Shown here piece after piece: positions 42,390-55,057 of a stretch of DNA of 64,000 nucleotides. How positions within the stretch are numbered: position 1 is the stretch's first letter; every line of letters starts with the position of its first letter. The notes beneath the pieces are model-generated. The model saw only the letters and a program-made list of their open reading frames with translations. It ran no database searches and was not told the DNA's origin. The translations under genes and the position numbers were made by a program. Source of the stretch: Simmondsia chinensis (Eukaryota > Streptophyta > Magnoliopsida > Caryophyllales > Simmondsiaceae); the NCBI GenBank assembly GCA_018398585.1, contig JAGTTD010000002.1, positions 33,906,186 to 33,970,185 on the forward strand, in the 5' to 3' direction.

Positions 42390-45380
42390 ATGGGTGATGT
42401 TGTTGTTGCATGCGTTATGTACGGTGGCCACTTTAAGAAGAGGGCAGAGTACGTTCCTGGAAAATTGGGTTATTTTTCAGTGGATGAGAAGACTGACTTC
42501 GCTGGTTTGCAAAGGACTGTGGCGGAGGTGATTGGTGCTCAGTTGGATGCGGGTTCAAAGATGCATTTTCAATTTCTTACCAGAGTTCCGGCTGCGCCCT
42601 TGTACGATGTCATCAATGATAGGTCAGTTATGTTTTGGAAGGCACTGGCCAAAGAAGATAGGGCGAAGCATACCTTGATGGTAACTGTTGAGTCATCAGG
42701 TGACAGGAATCCTTGCTTCGATTGGCAACGGACTCCCATTCAAACAATTCCCGATGGTGACAAGAACAGTGGCGGTTCGCACCCTGAGGTGCCCGAGACT
42801 TTTGGTGGATGTATGAAAGTGGGGATGCAAGAAGCATCCCACGGAGATGCATCTGAAATCGATTTGGACATGCCTACTGCGTCGGCTGTGGAACCAACAA
42901 CAGGTGGAGATTGGGAAAATTCCAATCAAAGTGCATGGGACAATTTGGACAATATCAATTTATCCCAGGTGCGACCGACTATACCTGATGCATCACCTCT
43001 AGACGGGCACACTTACAAGCATCATAATATTTCCCTTGAAGACGCTCTGATAATCGAACCTGCAGTGGAACAGAATGCCGAACCCAGCTGTCAACCGAAT
43101 GTCCACCCCGACGTCCAAGCTGCTGGTGATCCTTGTTATGATCATGATGCTGGCTCCGGTGATGAGAGAAGCCGGATTGACGTGGTATATGGGCAGGGCA
43201 GGATGGTTGAGGATGTTGAAGTGAACCAAATATTTAAGAAGAAGAGGGACTTGTTGACTAACCTGGCAGTAATTACGCTTAGGGAAAAATTTGAATTCGG
43301 TAGCCACAAGTCTAACAAATCCTTAATAGTTATTCGCTGCGCACAAGAGGGTTGCACATGGAGGGTTTGGGCTATGTGTGTAGCAGATGGTGGCTTCTGG
43401 ATGGTTACAAAAATAGAAAAGAACCACAACCATCCTACCGATCTCACCACTGTTAGACATAGGCAGGCAACCAGTTGGGTCATCGGGGAATGCGTCCGCA
43501 AGAAACTTGTCAACCTTGGAAGAGTATTCAAGCCACGGGATGTCATAGATGACATCCGTAGTTGCTACGGTGTCGATATCAGCTACAGTGTTGCATGGAG
43601 GGCGAGAGAGTTTGCATACGAAAATGTTAGATTGGGTACCGCAGAAGTGTCATATGCATTCTTGCCTTCTTATCTGCATGTCCTCTAACAGACTAACCCC
43701 GATACCACATTTTATTTACAGACAGATGACAAAAGCAGATTTCAGTACCTCTTCATTGTGTTTGATGCTTCACTGAAAGGGTACCGGTTTTGTCGGCCTG
43801 TTGTGAGCATTGATGCAACACATCTGAAGGGAAAATACCGGGGTGTTCTGTTCATGGCCGTTTTCCACGATGCCAACCAGCAAATTTTCCCAATTGCTGT
43901 CGGTATCGGTGATTCAGAGAATAATACATTGTAGCATTGGTTCCTTAGTAGGTTGAAGGAAGTCATTGGGGAGCTTATTGGCCATGTCATTGTATCTGAT
44001 AGACACCAAAGCATCCAACGAGCGGTGGAAGAAGTTTTCCGCAGCACATTTCACGGGCTGTGCATGTACCACTTGCTGAACAACTTGAAGGCCAAATTCA
44101 AGAGCGAAACGAAGCAGTTGGATCAGTACTACTACAAAGCAGCTAAAGCATACAACATTCAAGAGTTCCATAGTTTGTTTTTCAGTTTATGTTGTGCCGT
44201 ACCCAGGGCTAAAGATTACTCGGAAGCTGTGGGACTAGACAGGTGGACTCGTTCCCACTCCCCTTGTCGTCGGTACAACATAATGACGACAAACATTTCG
44301 GAATCCATGAATGCTGTATTGGTCAAGGTGCATGACTATCCAATTACTGTCCTCGTTGATGAGTTTAGGCTACTGTTGCAGAAGTGGTTTAATGACAGAA
44401 GAGTCAAGGCTGAAGCTTGCATCGGTACAATGTCCCCCGACGTCGAAAAAAAATTTCAAGACAGATTCAAATTATCAAGAACGATGACAGTAAGCTTCGT
44501 ACATATTGTCATGTTTAATCCCTACTACAAAGCATGTTTATAGCGTGTTTTAAGTACTTAGGGGTGTAAGACAGGTTTTAATGGTACGCAATGTACGATT
44601 GCTTAACATAGTGTGAAATCTACCAGTGTTGGTATGTTACAAGTTTGAAACGGTGTGAAATCCGCTAATTTTGATGCGCTTCAAGTGTTTCATTGCGTAT
44701 GTTTAACCATACCCCGTGTATGGTACGTTTTAGGGGTGTAAAATCAACTCGTTGCTATGCGAATCAAATAATCCTTGGACGTTTATCGATGATACGTGCA
44801 TGTTTTGTTGGTTTTTTCTTTAATTTGTTTTTTTTTTTTGCACCGTGGTTGTTTGATGCGTTTGTCTATCCTTTTGGCAATGCATATTTTGCGAGCTGAT
44901 GATTATACTTTTGACGTCATCGATGGGGAGAAGAATTTTTGTGTAGATATGTCGCTCTGGACACGTACCTGCCGTAGGTTTCAGCTTAAGCAGCTTCCTT
45001 GTGAGCATGCATTAGCCGTCATACGGCACAGTCCTTATGGTATGTACGACTTATGCTCACCGTACTACAGTAGAGAAAATTGGTACGAGTCGTACAGAGG
45101 TGTCGTCTACCCGATGCCGCACATAAGTGACTAGCGTATCTCGCGTGATGTAGCTGACATGAATTTTCTTCCACCCGACGTGCGAACCTCTTCTGGGAGG
45201 AGGCGAAAGAGGAGGATTCCGTCTGTTGGTGAGGAGCGTGTTCATCAAAGGTGCAGTCGGTGCAAGGAACACGGGCATAATCAATCCACGTGCAAGAATC
45301 CAATTGCTCTGCGTCCTAATGGCGAAGGCACCTCATCCAACTCCAGCGGTCCTTCTTCTCAAGTCCCTCCTCCGAATTAA
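42390..45380 (+). pseudogene. mudrA-like: mudrA-type MULE transposase (three nonsense codons)
   Basis: A single frame of 436 codons, starting MGDVVVACVMYGGHF, includes the MULE N-terminal domain and an acidic linker. It also has the Mut-type zinc finger of C-x4-C…H-x-H form (CAQEGCTW…NHNH, about 43338-43425). The same frame continues past TAA at 43686 and TAG at 43933 through the DDE core: SIDATHLKGKYRG, VSDRHQSIQRA and CMYHLLNNLK. An intron-like stretch with degenerate repeat units (about 44490-44890) follows. Then come the SWIM finger (CRRFQLKQLPCEH; its first cysteine is arginine), a TAG at 45132 and a final CCHC knuckle (CSRCKEHGHNQSTC). The stops replace residues conserved in the family. 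It is recently inactivated, or translated only after readthrough. Confidence 0.88.
44490..44890 (+). other. Predicted intron of the transposase gene with degenerate repeat units
   Basis: Coding similarity stops after SRTMT (at ACA|GTAAGC) and resumes at DDYTFDVIDG. The interval holds about three worn copies of the ~83-bp unit (CATACCCCGTGTATGGTACG near 44709) and a T-run before the second exon. The exact acceptor is uncertain, since the only nearby AG does not keep the frame with the first donor. Confidence 0.45.
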
Positions 45381-46429
45381 GTTACATTCTTCAAATGTAT
45401 AAATTTTATTTGCTACTATCGGTGACGATATTGTACATTTATTTACTCACGTATATTATTCATTACAGTTGTATACTGTCCTTCTTTCGCGCATGAACCA
45501 ACCTTCCCGACCCTTGTCCATCGGCGGTCCTTTATTTATTTTATTTTTTACAATGTAATTGCTATTAATATTAATGAAATTGTGTACTATTAATATACGT
45601 GCATTATTAATGACAGTTTTAAATTATCCAATAAGGGGAGTCTTCACATTCTTATAATATACAATAAGAAGCACGATATTTGGGCATCCCATATGAAAAT
45701 TGCAATATGATATACTGACTATCAAAAAGCATAGTTACCTCGTGACCTTTCTGTAGAAGCTATTGTAAAAATCATGATCAATCACCTATGATCAATGTCA
45801 AGGATGTGATGGTTTACTGCTGAATATGATCGCCTCCGCGTCGGTTTACTGCTAAGTGGAGACACACTAATTAACTGTGCTCAGCTTCACCGGCTCATCA
45901 TGATTCATAAAGGGTTTTGCTTGATCACATACTTCCTTTAAAACCCGATTAAGTAAAACCCTTAATGAATCATCATCAGTCGGTGAAGCTGAGCATAGGT
46001 AATTAACAAGTCTCCACTCAGCATTAAAATGGCTGAGGAACCGATTATATTCATTAGTAAAACATCACATCCTTGACATTCTCCTTGACGTGTGGAAGTG
46101 CCCGCACCTCTCGCTGCCTCTCAGTTGTCGGCCCACCACCGCCACTGCTAGAACCACTTACATTAGCAACCTCTTCAACGGCTGAGATGTAGCACGAAAT
46201 TGAGAACCGTGGACGCTTGGCTTCCTGGCCAACTCCTCCATTTATAGGCAAAAGCATACAAGCTACAAATACACCGTGAGAACTGTGGGAGAGGAGTAGA
46301 ATAAAGTAGGTGGCAGTTGAGTTTATTAAATGTCTTGCTTGGGTGTCAATTATGAGCCTTCAACATTCAGTGTTCAACTCCCAACTACCCCAATCGGTCA
46401 TTATCCTCCATTTAAAGCAACAAGGGCAT
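45381..46429. other. Region downstream of the transposase gene
   Basis: Contains the transposase 3' side, a ~100-bp piece (about 45650-45745) similar to 52945-53030 in the ULP1 gene (ACAATAAGAAGCA, CATCCCATA, ATCAAAAAGCATAGT), and the foldback described separately. A minus-strand TATA-like CTATAAATGG lies near 46238-46247. It may be the promoter of a lost element. No gene is asserted. Confidence 0.5.
45794..46080. repeat. Foldback with ~130-bp inverted arms
   Basis: The left arm (about 45794-45922) and the right arm (about 45950-46080) are inverted copies. Examples: AATGTCAAGGATGTGATG against CATCACATCCTTGACATT, and GCTCAGCTTCACCG against CGGTGAAGCTGAGC. They are separated by about 30 bases. 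The arms differ at perhaps one base in six and would form a long hairpin. Confidence 0.75.
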
Positions 46430-47895
46430 TTATAATACACAACCTCACACCAGTTAAGGTGTCATGGATAATACACATCCTTACACGGCGTATGATAAGT
46501 TTTAATTGTATAAAATCAACTTATATAGTTATGTTTCAAGCATTTAGTGGTGTTTGACTTATCATATACCGTGTATGATACGCTTTAAATGTGTAAAATC
46601 AACTTATATAGTTATGTTTCAAGTAATTAGTGGTGTATGACTTATTATACACTGTGTATGATCAGTTTTAATTGTGTAAAATCAACTTGTATAAGTGTGT
46701 TTCAAGTAATTAGTGGTGTATTACTTATCATACACGATGTATGATGAGTTTTAAATGTGTAAAATCAACTTGTATAAGTGTGTTTCAAGTAATTAGTAGA
46801 GTATGACTAATCATACACTGTGTATAATAAGTTTTAAATGTGTAAAATTAACTTGTATAAGTGTGTTTCAAGTAATTAGTGGTGTATGACTTATCATACA
46901 CCGTATATGATAAGTTTTAATTGTGTAAAATCAACTTGTATAAGTGTGTTTCAAGTAATTAGTGTTGTATGACTTATCATACACCATGTATGATAAGTTT
47001 TAATTGTGTAAAATCAACTTGTATAAGTGTGTTTTAAGTAATTAGTGGTGTATGACTTATCATACATGGTGTATGATGAGTTTCAAATATGTAAAATCAA
47101 CTTGTCTAAGTGTGTTTCAAGTAATTAGTGGTGTATGACTTATCATACACCGTGTATGAGAAGTTTTAAATGTGTAAAATCAACTTGTATAAGTGTGTTT
47201 TAAGTAATTAGTGGTGTATGACTTATCATACACCGTGTATGATAAGTTTTAATTGTGTAAAATCAACTTGTATAAGTGTGTTTCAAGTAATTAGTGGTGT
47301 ATGACTTATCATACACCGTATATGATAAGTTTTAATTGTGTAAAATCAACTTAAATAGTTATGTTTCAAGTATTTAGTGGTGTTCGACTTATCATACATG
47401 GTATATGATACGTTTTAAATGTGTAAAATCAACTTGTATAGTTATGTTTCAAGTATTTAGTGGTGTTTGACTTATCATACACGGTGTATGATAAGTTTTA
47501 AATGTGTAAAATCAACTGATATAGTTATGTTTCAAGTAATTAGTGGTGTATAACTTATCATACATGGTGTATGATGAGTTTTAACTGTGTAAAATCAACT
47601 TGTATAAGTGTATTTCAAGTAACTAGTGGTGTTTAACTTATCATACACCATGTATGATAAGTTTTAAATGTGTAAAATCAACTTATATAGTTATGTTTCA
47701 AGTAATTAGTGGTGTATGACTTGTCATACACGGTGTATAATGAGTTTTAACTGTGTAAAATCAACTTGTATAAGTGTGTTTCAAGTAATCAGTGGTGTTT
47801 GACTTATCATACATGGTGTATGATAAGTTTTAATTGTGTAAAATCAACTTGTATAAGTGTGTTTCAAGTAAATAGTGGCGTATGATCAATCATAC
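46430..47895. repeat. Array 2a: ~83-bp palindromic tandem repeat
   Basis: Roughly 17-18 units. A typical unit has TATCATACACCGTGTATGAT as core, then AAGTTTTAATTGTGTAAAAT, CAACTTGTATAAGTGTGTTT, CAAGTAATTAGTGGTGTATG and ACT. The unit is the exact reverse complement of the one in the ULP1-side half of array 3. Confidence 0.9.
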
Positions 47896-49625
47896 ACGGT
47901 GTATGATGGGTTATATTGGTGTAAGATCAGCTTTTTCAAGTTTTTTTTCAAGTTTTGCTAGTATAATGGTGTAAAATCAACGTTTATAAGTGTTTTTCAA
48001 GTAATTATTGGTGTATGATGGGTTATATTGGTGTAAGATGAACTTATATAGGTGTGGTTGAAGTAAATAGTGGTGTATGATCAATAATACACGGTGTATG
48101 ATGGGTTATATTGGTGTAAGATCCGTTTTTTCATTTTTTTTCAAGTTTTGCCGGTATAATGGTGTAAAATCAACGTTTATAAGTGTTTTCAAGTAATTAT
48201 TGGTGTATGATGGGTTATATTGGTGTAAGATGAACTAATATAGGTGTGGTTGAAGTAGATAGTGGTGTATGATCAATCATACACGGTGTATGATGGGTTA
48301 TATTGGTGTAAGATTAGCTTTTTCATTTTTTTTCAAGTTTTGCTGGTATAATGGTGTAAAATCAATGTTTATAAGTGTTTTACAAGTAATTATTGGTGTA
48401 TGATGGGTTATATTGGTGTAAGATGAACTTATATATGTGTGGTTGAAGTAAATAGTGGTGCATGATCAATCATACATGGTGTATGATGGGTTATATTGGT
48501 GTAAGATCAGGTTTTTCATTTTTTTTCTAGTTTTGCTGGTATAATGGTGTAAAATCAATGTTTATAAGTGTTTTTTAAGTAATTATTGGTGTATGATGGG
48601 TCATATTGGTGTAAGATGAACTCATATAAGTGTGGTGGAAGTAAATAGTGGTGTATGATCAATCATACACGGTGTCTGATGGGTTATGTTGGTGTAAAAT
48701 CGACTTTTGCATGCTTATTTCAAGTTTTGATGGTATAATTGTGTAAAATCAACGTTTATAAGTGTTTTTCAAGTAATTATTGGTGTATGATGAGTTATAT
48801 TGGTGTAAGATGAACTTATATAGGTGTGGTTGAAGTAAATAGTGGTGTATGATCAATCATACACGGTGTATGATGGGTTATATTGGTGTAAGATCAGCTT
48901 TTTCATGTTTTTTTTCAAGTTTTGCTGGTATAATGGTGTAAAATCAACGTTTATAAGTGTTTTCAAGTAATTATTGGTGTATGATGGGTTATATTGGTGT
49001 AAGATGAACTTATATAGGTGTGGTTGAAGTAAATAGTGATGTATGATCAATCATACACGGTATATGATGGGTTATATTGGTGTAAGATTAGCTTTTTCAT
49101 GTTTTTTTCAAGTTTTGCTGGTATAATGGTGTAAAATTAACGTTTATAAGTGTTTTTCAAGTAATTATTGGTATATGATGGGTTATATTGGTGTAAGATG
49201 AACTTATATAGGTGTGGTTGAAGTAAATAGCGGTGTATGATGGATTATATTGGTGTAAGATCAGCTTTTTCATTTTTTTTCTAGTTTTGCTGATATAGTG
49301 GTGTAAAAGCAACGTTTATAAGTGTTTTTCAAGTAATTATTGGTGTATGATGGGTTATATTGGTGTAAGATGAACTTATATAGGTGTGGTTGAAGTAAAT
49401 AGTGGTGTATGATCATTCATACACGGTGTCTGATGGGTTATATTGGTGTAAAATCAACTTTTGCATGCTTATTTCAAGTTTTGCTGGTATAATTGTGTAA
49501 AATCAACGTTTATAAGTGTTTTTCAATTAATAATTGGGGTATGATGGGTTATATTGGGTTAAGATGAATTTATATAGGTGTAAAATGAACTTATATAGGT
49601 GTGGTTGACGTAAATATTGGTATAT
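47896..49625. repeat. Array 2b: ~193-bp higher-order repeat
   Basis: About nine copies of a longer unit made of two diverged basic units: one with the full palindrome (CAATCATACACGGTGTATG), and one with half of it (GTGTATGATGGGTTATATTG). They are separated by a T-rich stretch (CTTTTTCATGTTTTTT). Confidence 0.85.
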
Positions 49626-49643
49626 ATCCCTATTCTGTAAGAA

Positions 49644-49721
49644 TGTGTGTCGACACACAGCTCTGCATCCCTGTTCTGTAAGAATGTGTGTCGACACACC
49701 ATAACTGTGTGTCGACACACA
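49644..49721. repeat. Three TGTGTGTCGACACACA palindromes
   Basis: Perfect 16-bp palindromes at 49644-49659 and 49706-49721 and a 14-bp one at 49686-49699, the first two within a ~42-bp tandem duplication (TCTGTAAGAATGTGTGTCGA). They lie between array 2 and the 3' end of the ULP1 gene and are unlike the 83-bp unit. Confidence 0.85.
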
Positions 49722-50755
49722 TCATAACACACTTCAAAAACACATCAAACACTTAGAACACACAATTAAGACCAACTTTAAAACACTTCATTCACAATTT
49801 TCATTACACAATTTGAAAATATATCAACAGGAATATGCAACAATATGGAAATATACAATATTACATATACATCACAAGCTTTCTACAATTTTCAGTATAA
49901 TGATTACAATGTAAATCCTATGATAATATACAATAACATATACACATCACAGAATTTTATTCACTTGTATACATTTTGATCTGTTTCTTTCTTCCATGAC
50001 TATCCAAGTATACACAGGTATTCATCAGCAACTTCCCCATCTGCCCTTGCGTGCATTGGGAGATGCTGAGTCCATTTGTAAGCAAAAATTCAATAAACTT
50101 TACGACAAATATGCCACAATCTGACCTGCAGTTCATAATAATACAGATGACACAATAAGAAATTAGGCATCATTGTAAGTAATGACTATTTTCATCCACT
50201 TAATAACTAAAAAAATAAACAACATAGTAAAACAGCAATGGAAGTAGATGTCATACCCCATCTGTTATGGACATGAATCCCGGTCGTAAGTGATCCCGAA
50301 AGGTTTGCCTCTGAGATGTATGAGGTCCTTTCAGACGTCCCAAAAATTAGCCATATCTAAAGCATATAGAAGCAATTTTGCAATTGGCTCCACATGTTCT
50401 AATCTTGATTCCTTGGCTGCGGCGGAGTACAAGGAATCAATTACCTCTACTCGCCAATCTTTAAAATTGATGGCAGCAAGGAACCAACGTTGATTAGGTT
50501 GATTGATGGGCATGTATATCCGATCCACGTCGTGGCAGCGGACCCTGTATTTGACATCCCCGGCAAGAAACTTGATGATCAACGAATCAAAATCGTCAAA
50601 AGCTGATTCGATTGGATTTCTTTGTTTTGAGTGCGTTTAAATGGGGGTCCAAATAGAATAGCAACCGCTGTAGTTGCGCATGTTGCCCTCTAGTCGAAAT
50701 GTTCTGGCCACTTATGTTTCTTCTGCATAATGTAGTGTAGAACGACATCCATTTC

Positions 50756-52817
50756 CTACAATAAGAGACAAATTACTTCAAACACAACACATACCACTAA
50801 TCACTTGGAACATAGCAACACAATAAGATGTAAGACATTTAAAACCTATTATACACGGTGTATGATTGATCAAGATGACATGATTTTGCACGTTTAAAGC
50901 CTATCATACACGGTGTATGGTTAACCATACAACACTAATTAGTTGAAACACCGTAACACAAGTTGTTCTTAGACAAGTAAAACCTATCATACACGGTGTA
51001 TGGTTAACCACACACCACTAATCACTGGAAACACACATAAACAAGTTGATTTTACACAATTAAACCCTATCATACATGGTGTATGACTAATCATACACCA
51101 CTTGTTTACACACAATAACATAAGTCGATTTACACCATTGAACCACATTATACACGGTGTATGATTGATCATACACCACTTATTACTTGAAACACACATA
51201 TACAAGTTTATTTCACACCTTTAAAACCTATCATACATGGTGTATGACTAATCATACACTACACTTTACTTAAAACACACTAACACAAGTTGATTTTACA
51301 CCATTAAGACTAATCATACACGGTGTATGACTAATCATACACCACTTATTTACTTAACACACAATAACATAAGTCAATTTACACCATTGAACCATATCAT
51401 ACACGGTGTATGATTGATCATACACCACTTATTACTTGAAACACACCTATATAAGTTGATTTCACACCCTTAAAACCTATCATACATGGTGTATGGCTAA
51501 TCATACACCACTCTTTACTTAAAACACACTAACACAAGTTGATTTTACACCATTAAAACTAATCATACACGGTGTATGACTAATCATACACCACTTGTTT
51601 ACTTAACACACAATAACATAAGTCGATTAACACCATTAAACCATATCATACACGGCGTATGATTGATCATACACCACTTATTACTTGAAACGCACCTATA
51701 CAAGTTGATTTTGCACAATTAAAACTTATCATACACCGTGTATGATAAGTCAAACACCACTATTTACTTGAAACACACTTATACAAGTTGATTTTACACA
51801 AGTAAAACTTATCATACACCGTGTATGATAAGTCAAACACCACTAATTACTTGAAACACACTTATACAAGTTGATTTTACACATTTAAAACTTATCATAC
51901 ACGGTGTATGATAAGTCAAACACCACTAAATACTTGAAACATAACTATGCAAGTTGATTTTACACATTTAAAACGTATCATACACCGTATATGATAAGTC
52001 AAACACCACCAAATACTTGAAACATAACTATACAAGTTGATTTTATACATTTAAAACGTATCATACACAGTGTATGATAAGTCAAACACCACTAATTACT
52101 TGAAACATAACTATATAAGTTGATTTTACACAATTAAAGCTTATCATACACGGTGTATGATAAGTCATACACCACTAATTACTTGAAACACACTTATACA
52201 AGTTGATTTTACACATTTAAAACTTATTATACATGGTGTATGATAAGTCATACACCACTAATTGCTTGAAACATAACTATATAAGTTGATTTTACACAAT
52301 TAAAACTTATCATACATGGTATATGATAAGTCATACACCACTAATTACTTGAAACACACTTATACAAGTTGATTTTACACATTTAAAACTCATCATACAC
52401 CATGTATGATAAGTCATATACCACTAATTACTTGAAACATAACTATATATGTTGATTTTACACATTTAAAACTTATCATACACGGTGTATGATAAGTCAT
52501 ACACCACTAATTACTTGAAACACACTTATATAAGTTGATTTTACACAATTAAAAATTATTATACACGGTGTATGATAAGTCATACACCACTAAATACTTG
52601 AAACATAACTATATAAGTTGATTTTACACATTTAAAATTGATCATACACCACATATTACTTGAAACACACCTATACAAGTTGATTTCACACCCTTAAAAC
52701 CTATCATACATGGTGTATTGTTCATCATACACCACTAATTAGTTGACATACCAACAAAAAATAATGGGATCCACTTACAGTAATCACACGCCAAATGGAT
52801 CATGATGGGAAACGTAC
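50756..52817 (-). other. Predicted ULP1 intron filled by array 3
   Basis: Donor GATGAG|GTACGT (exon edge 52818) and acceptor CTTATTGTAG|GAAATGG (exon edge 50755) keep the protein in frame: WLTDE joins EMDVVLHYI. The 2,062-bp intron is mostly ~83-bp repeats. Confidence 0.75.
50837..52735. repeat. Array 3: ~83-bp palindromic tandem repeat, inverted orientation
   Basis: About 23 units. From 51720 onward they equal the reverse complement of array 2a (TTATCATACACGGTGTATGA, TAAGTCATACACCACTAATT, ACTTGAAACACACTTATACA). Units before 51720 belong to a second variant with GTGTATGATTGATCATACAC or GTGTATGACTAATCATACAC. Confidence 0.9.
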
Positions 52818-55057
52818 CTCATCCGTAAGCCAGGGGTCGTTGTTTTTTAGCCGATACCAAAACTGACCCGTACTGGCGGTCAAAACAGAGAAATCCATTC
52901 GTTGATCCTCAGGTAACTTGAAGGGAGTCTTCAAATTTCTGTAATATACAATAAGAAGCATGATATATAAGCATCCCATAAGAAAATTACAATCTAGAAA
53001 CATTTCCATATTGATAATCAAAAAGCATAGTGTAAAATCACACTTACTTCTTAACCTTTGCGTGAAAACTTTTATAGAAATCTTCAAACTCTTTTTTTTC
53101 TTCCTTGGAGGGAGGTTGGAATGGATCGAAGGGCAGAATCGGTTCCGGTCCAGAATGGGTCATTCTTGCCTGTTTGCTCTTATCCTCCGCGGTCCATTCT
53201 TCACCTTTGTACTTGGGATTTGGCTTGGGGTCCCTCCTCTCTTGCCCCAATCTCAAAACTGTCTCGAACAATGTCATCAAGGTTTCAATGCCATCCATAT
53301 GCATTGACGATGGTTCCTTGTAGACATTTTCCTCGTCCCTAGTTGGCAGAGCAAATACCAAAGTCAATAAACCTCAACATGCATGAAAACATACCAAATT
53401 GGGACAATAACAAGGATCCGTAGTGTCTTACCCAGTACGTGGAGGAGAAATAATAATTGCTTGCTGTGATGTCTCAATTGGGGATGGATGAGCGGAAGTC
53501 GATGGATAGTTATATGGGGTTATGGCATGCGGTGGGCGGTCTGAGAGCTCCTTAATCATTGCCTCCTGAGCCTCAAACCTTTGTTCGTACATTTACAACT
53601 GAAGCTGCTGCGCTTCAAGTCTGCTTTCAAAGTGCATCCGCATGATTTGCATATCTTTCTCCATCGCTTCGAGTCTCTCCATAACCTGCAATATGTCCTT
53701 CAAACTGTCATAAACATGAATTTGAATAATATGCTACTTACAAGGATAAAAATGCAATTAAATAAACACAAAACGAAATGTCAATACCGATTGATATGCA
53801 AAATTTGTTGACGTAGTAGATGGTTCATCGTGGGATGTCGGCAAGGGGTGTTGAGTTGCCAACGGTTCTGGATCAAAGTTTGGATCTGCTGGCATTGCCT
53901 CATCAGGAGTTTGAACCCCCTCCTCACCATCCTCAGCAAAGGGAATGCCTTGTAGATTAGGCTGACTGACTTCCGCACTCATCAGTCTAATCGGTTCGGC
54001 ATTCAATTGCTGATCAAAGGAAGATACATCATATGAACATTAGTAAAATTACAAGTCATAATTCTAACCCAAATGATATGAAACAACTAGTAGTAAAACA
54101 GTAACAACATAATGTATTATTACCTGATCAAATACTGTTGAGCGCAGAGTGGTGTACGAAACCTTACTGCCCATCTTCCAATTAAGGATCCGCCCAAGAG
54201 GCTGATTGCCAACCCTCACCACCCCAATCTTGGCAAGTTCTGGAACGGTTTCCATGGCAAATATGGAAACCACATCATAGAACCCGTGGACGGAGTAGGT
54301 CCTTTCTAAACCCTGTTGCATTTTTGCCACGAAATCCTTGAGCTTCCGCACGAAGAATTTCCAGCTCAAGGATCCCCAAGCAACACTGTTAAAAGAGTCC
54401 ACGTTATCCACGAGGCCCAGGATGTTCGGGTTAATGGTTGTTCTCTTGTGTTTGGCGAACAGTAGACCCTCAACCAAGAAGGCAACCTCAAGCTTAACCT
54501 GGTCCTCCATAATGGAGCAGGTTCTGCATGCTTCAAGTAGCTGCTGCCTACTCATCCTCCCCCTCATGCCGTACTTGGTAATCAGCCTGTTGGAACCACC
54601 GCGTACATCTTCCACACCGGCATATCTCAAGCCGGTTAGAATACAAAATTCCCTCCTCCCGAGGTGCACTAACTTCCCACCAAATAAGAATGATAACTCC
54701 TCGGGATTTGGGATGGCCACCAGGTGGAGAAGGACAGCGTGAATCAGACTAGCCGACATTAGTCTTACAAAGCTCAAGCAAATGCCCGACATTATATTGT
54801 GAAACAAGGGCAAGCTGTAATGCAAAACACTTTTAGTTCATAAGGGATCATAAATGTAATAGTAAAAAGTCAACATAATTTATATGGATACTGTATAAAA
54901 CCTTGGATTCATCGCCCTTCAAGATTTCCCTAATCTTCATCACAGCTTTGGTTGATATTCCCATTTGGTTAACCTGCATGAATTTCCAGCAACTCCTAGG
55001 GTAAATGTAATCAACCTCCACTTCTGATCGGCTCCTCTTGCGTGTGTAAAATGCCAT

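Larger units (their letters stand above)
49957..55057 (-). pseudogene. DUF1985-ULP1-like cysteine protease gene of the MULE
   Basis: At least eight exons on the minus strand. Exon with MAFYTRKRSRSEV (55057-about 54900; acceptor TTTTATTTCAG before ATG). DUF1985-like exon (54825-about 54125: LSFLFGGKLVHLGRREFCIL, TGLRYAG). Acidic and coiled-coil exons (about 54006-53795, 53685-53432, 53338-53048). Exon 52939-52818 (TASTGQFWYRLKNNDPWLTD). Protease exon 50755-about 50250, and last exon 50127-49957 with DCGIFVVKF, the catalytic cysteine. In the protease exon the histidine site reads QRWFLAAI (HW expected), while VEVIDSL keeps the aspartate. There are stops at D*RATCATTA, after MANFWDV and at CP*Q, and a frameshift. 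Family role: ubiquitin-like/SUMO protease fold; this copy should be catalytically dead. Confidence 0.82.

Noticed and set aside
43142..43555. Minus-strand frame of 137 codons
   Set aside because: Antisense of the well-supported transposase exon.
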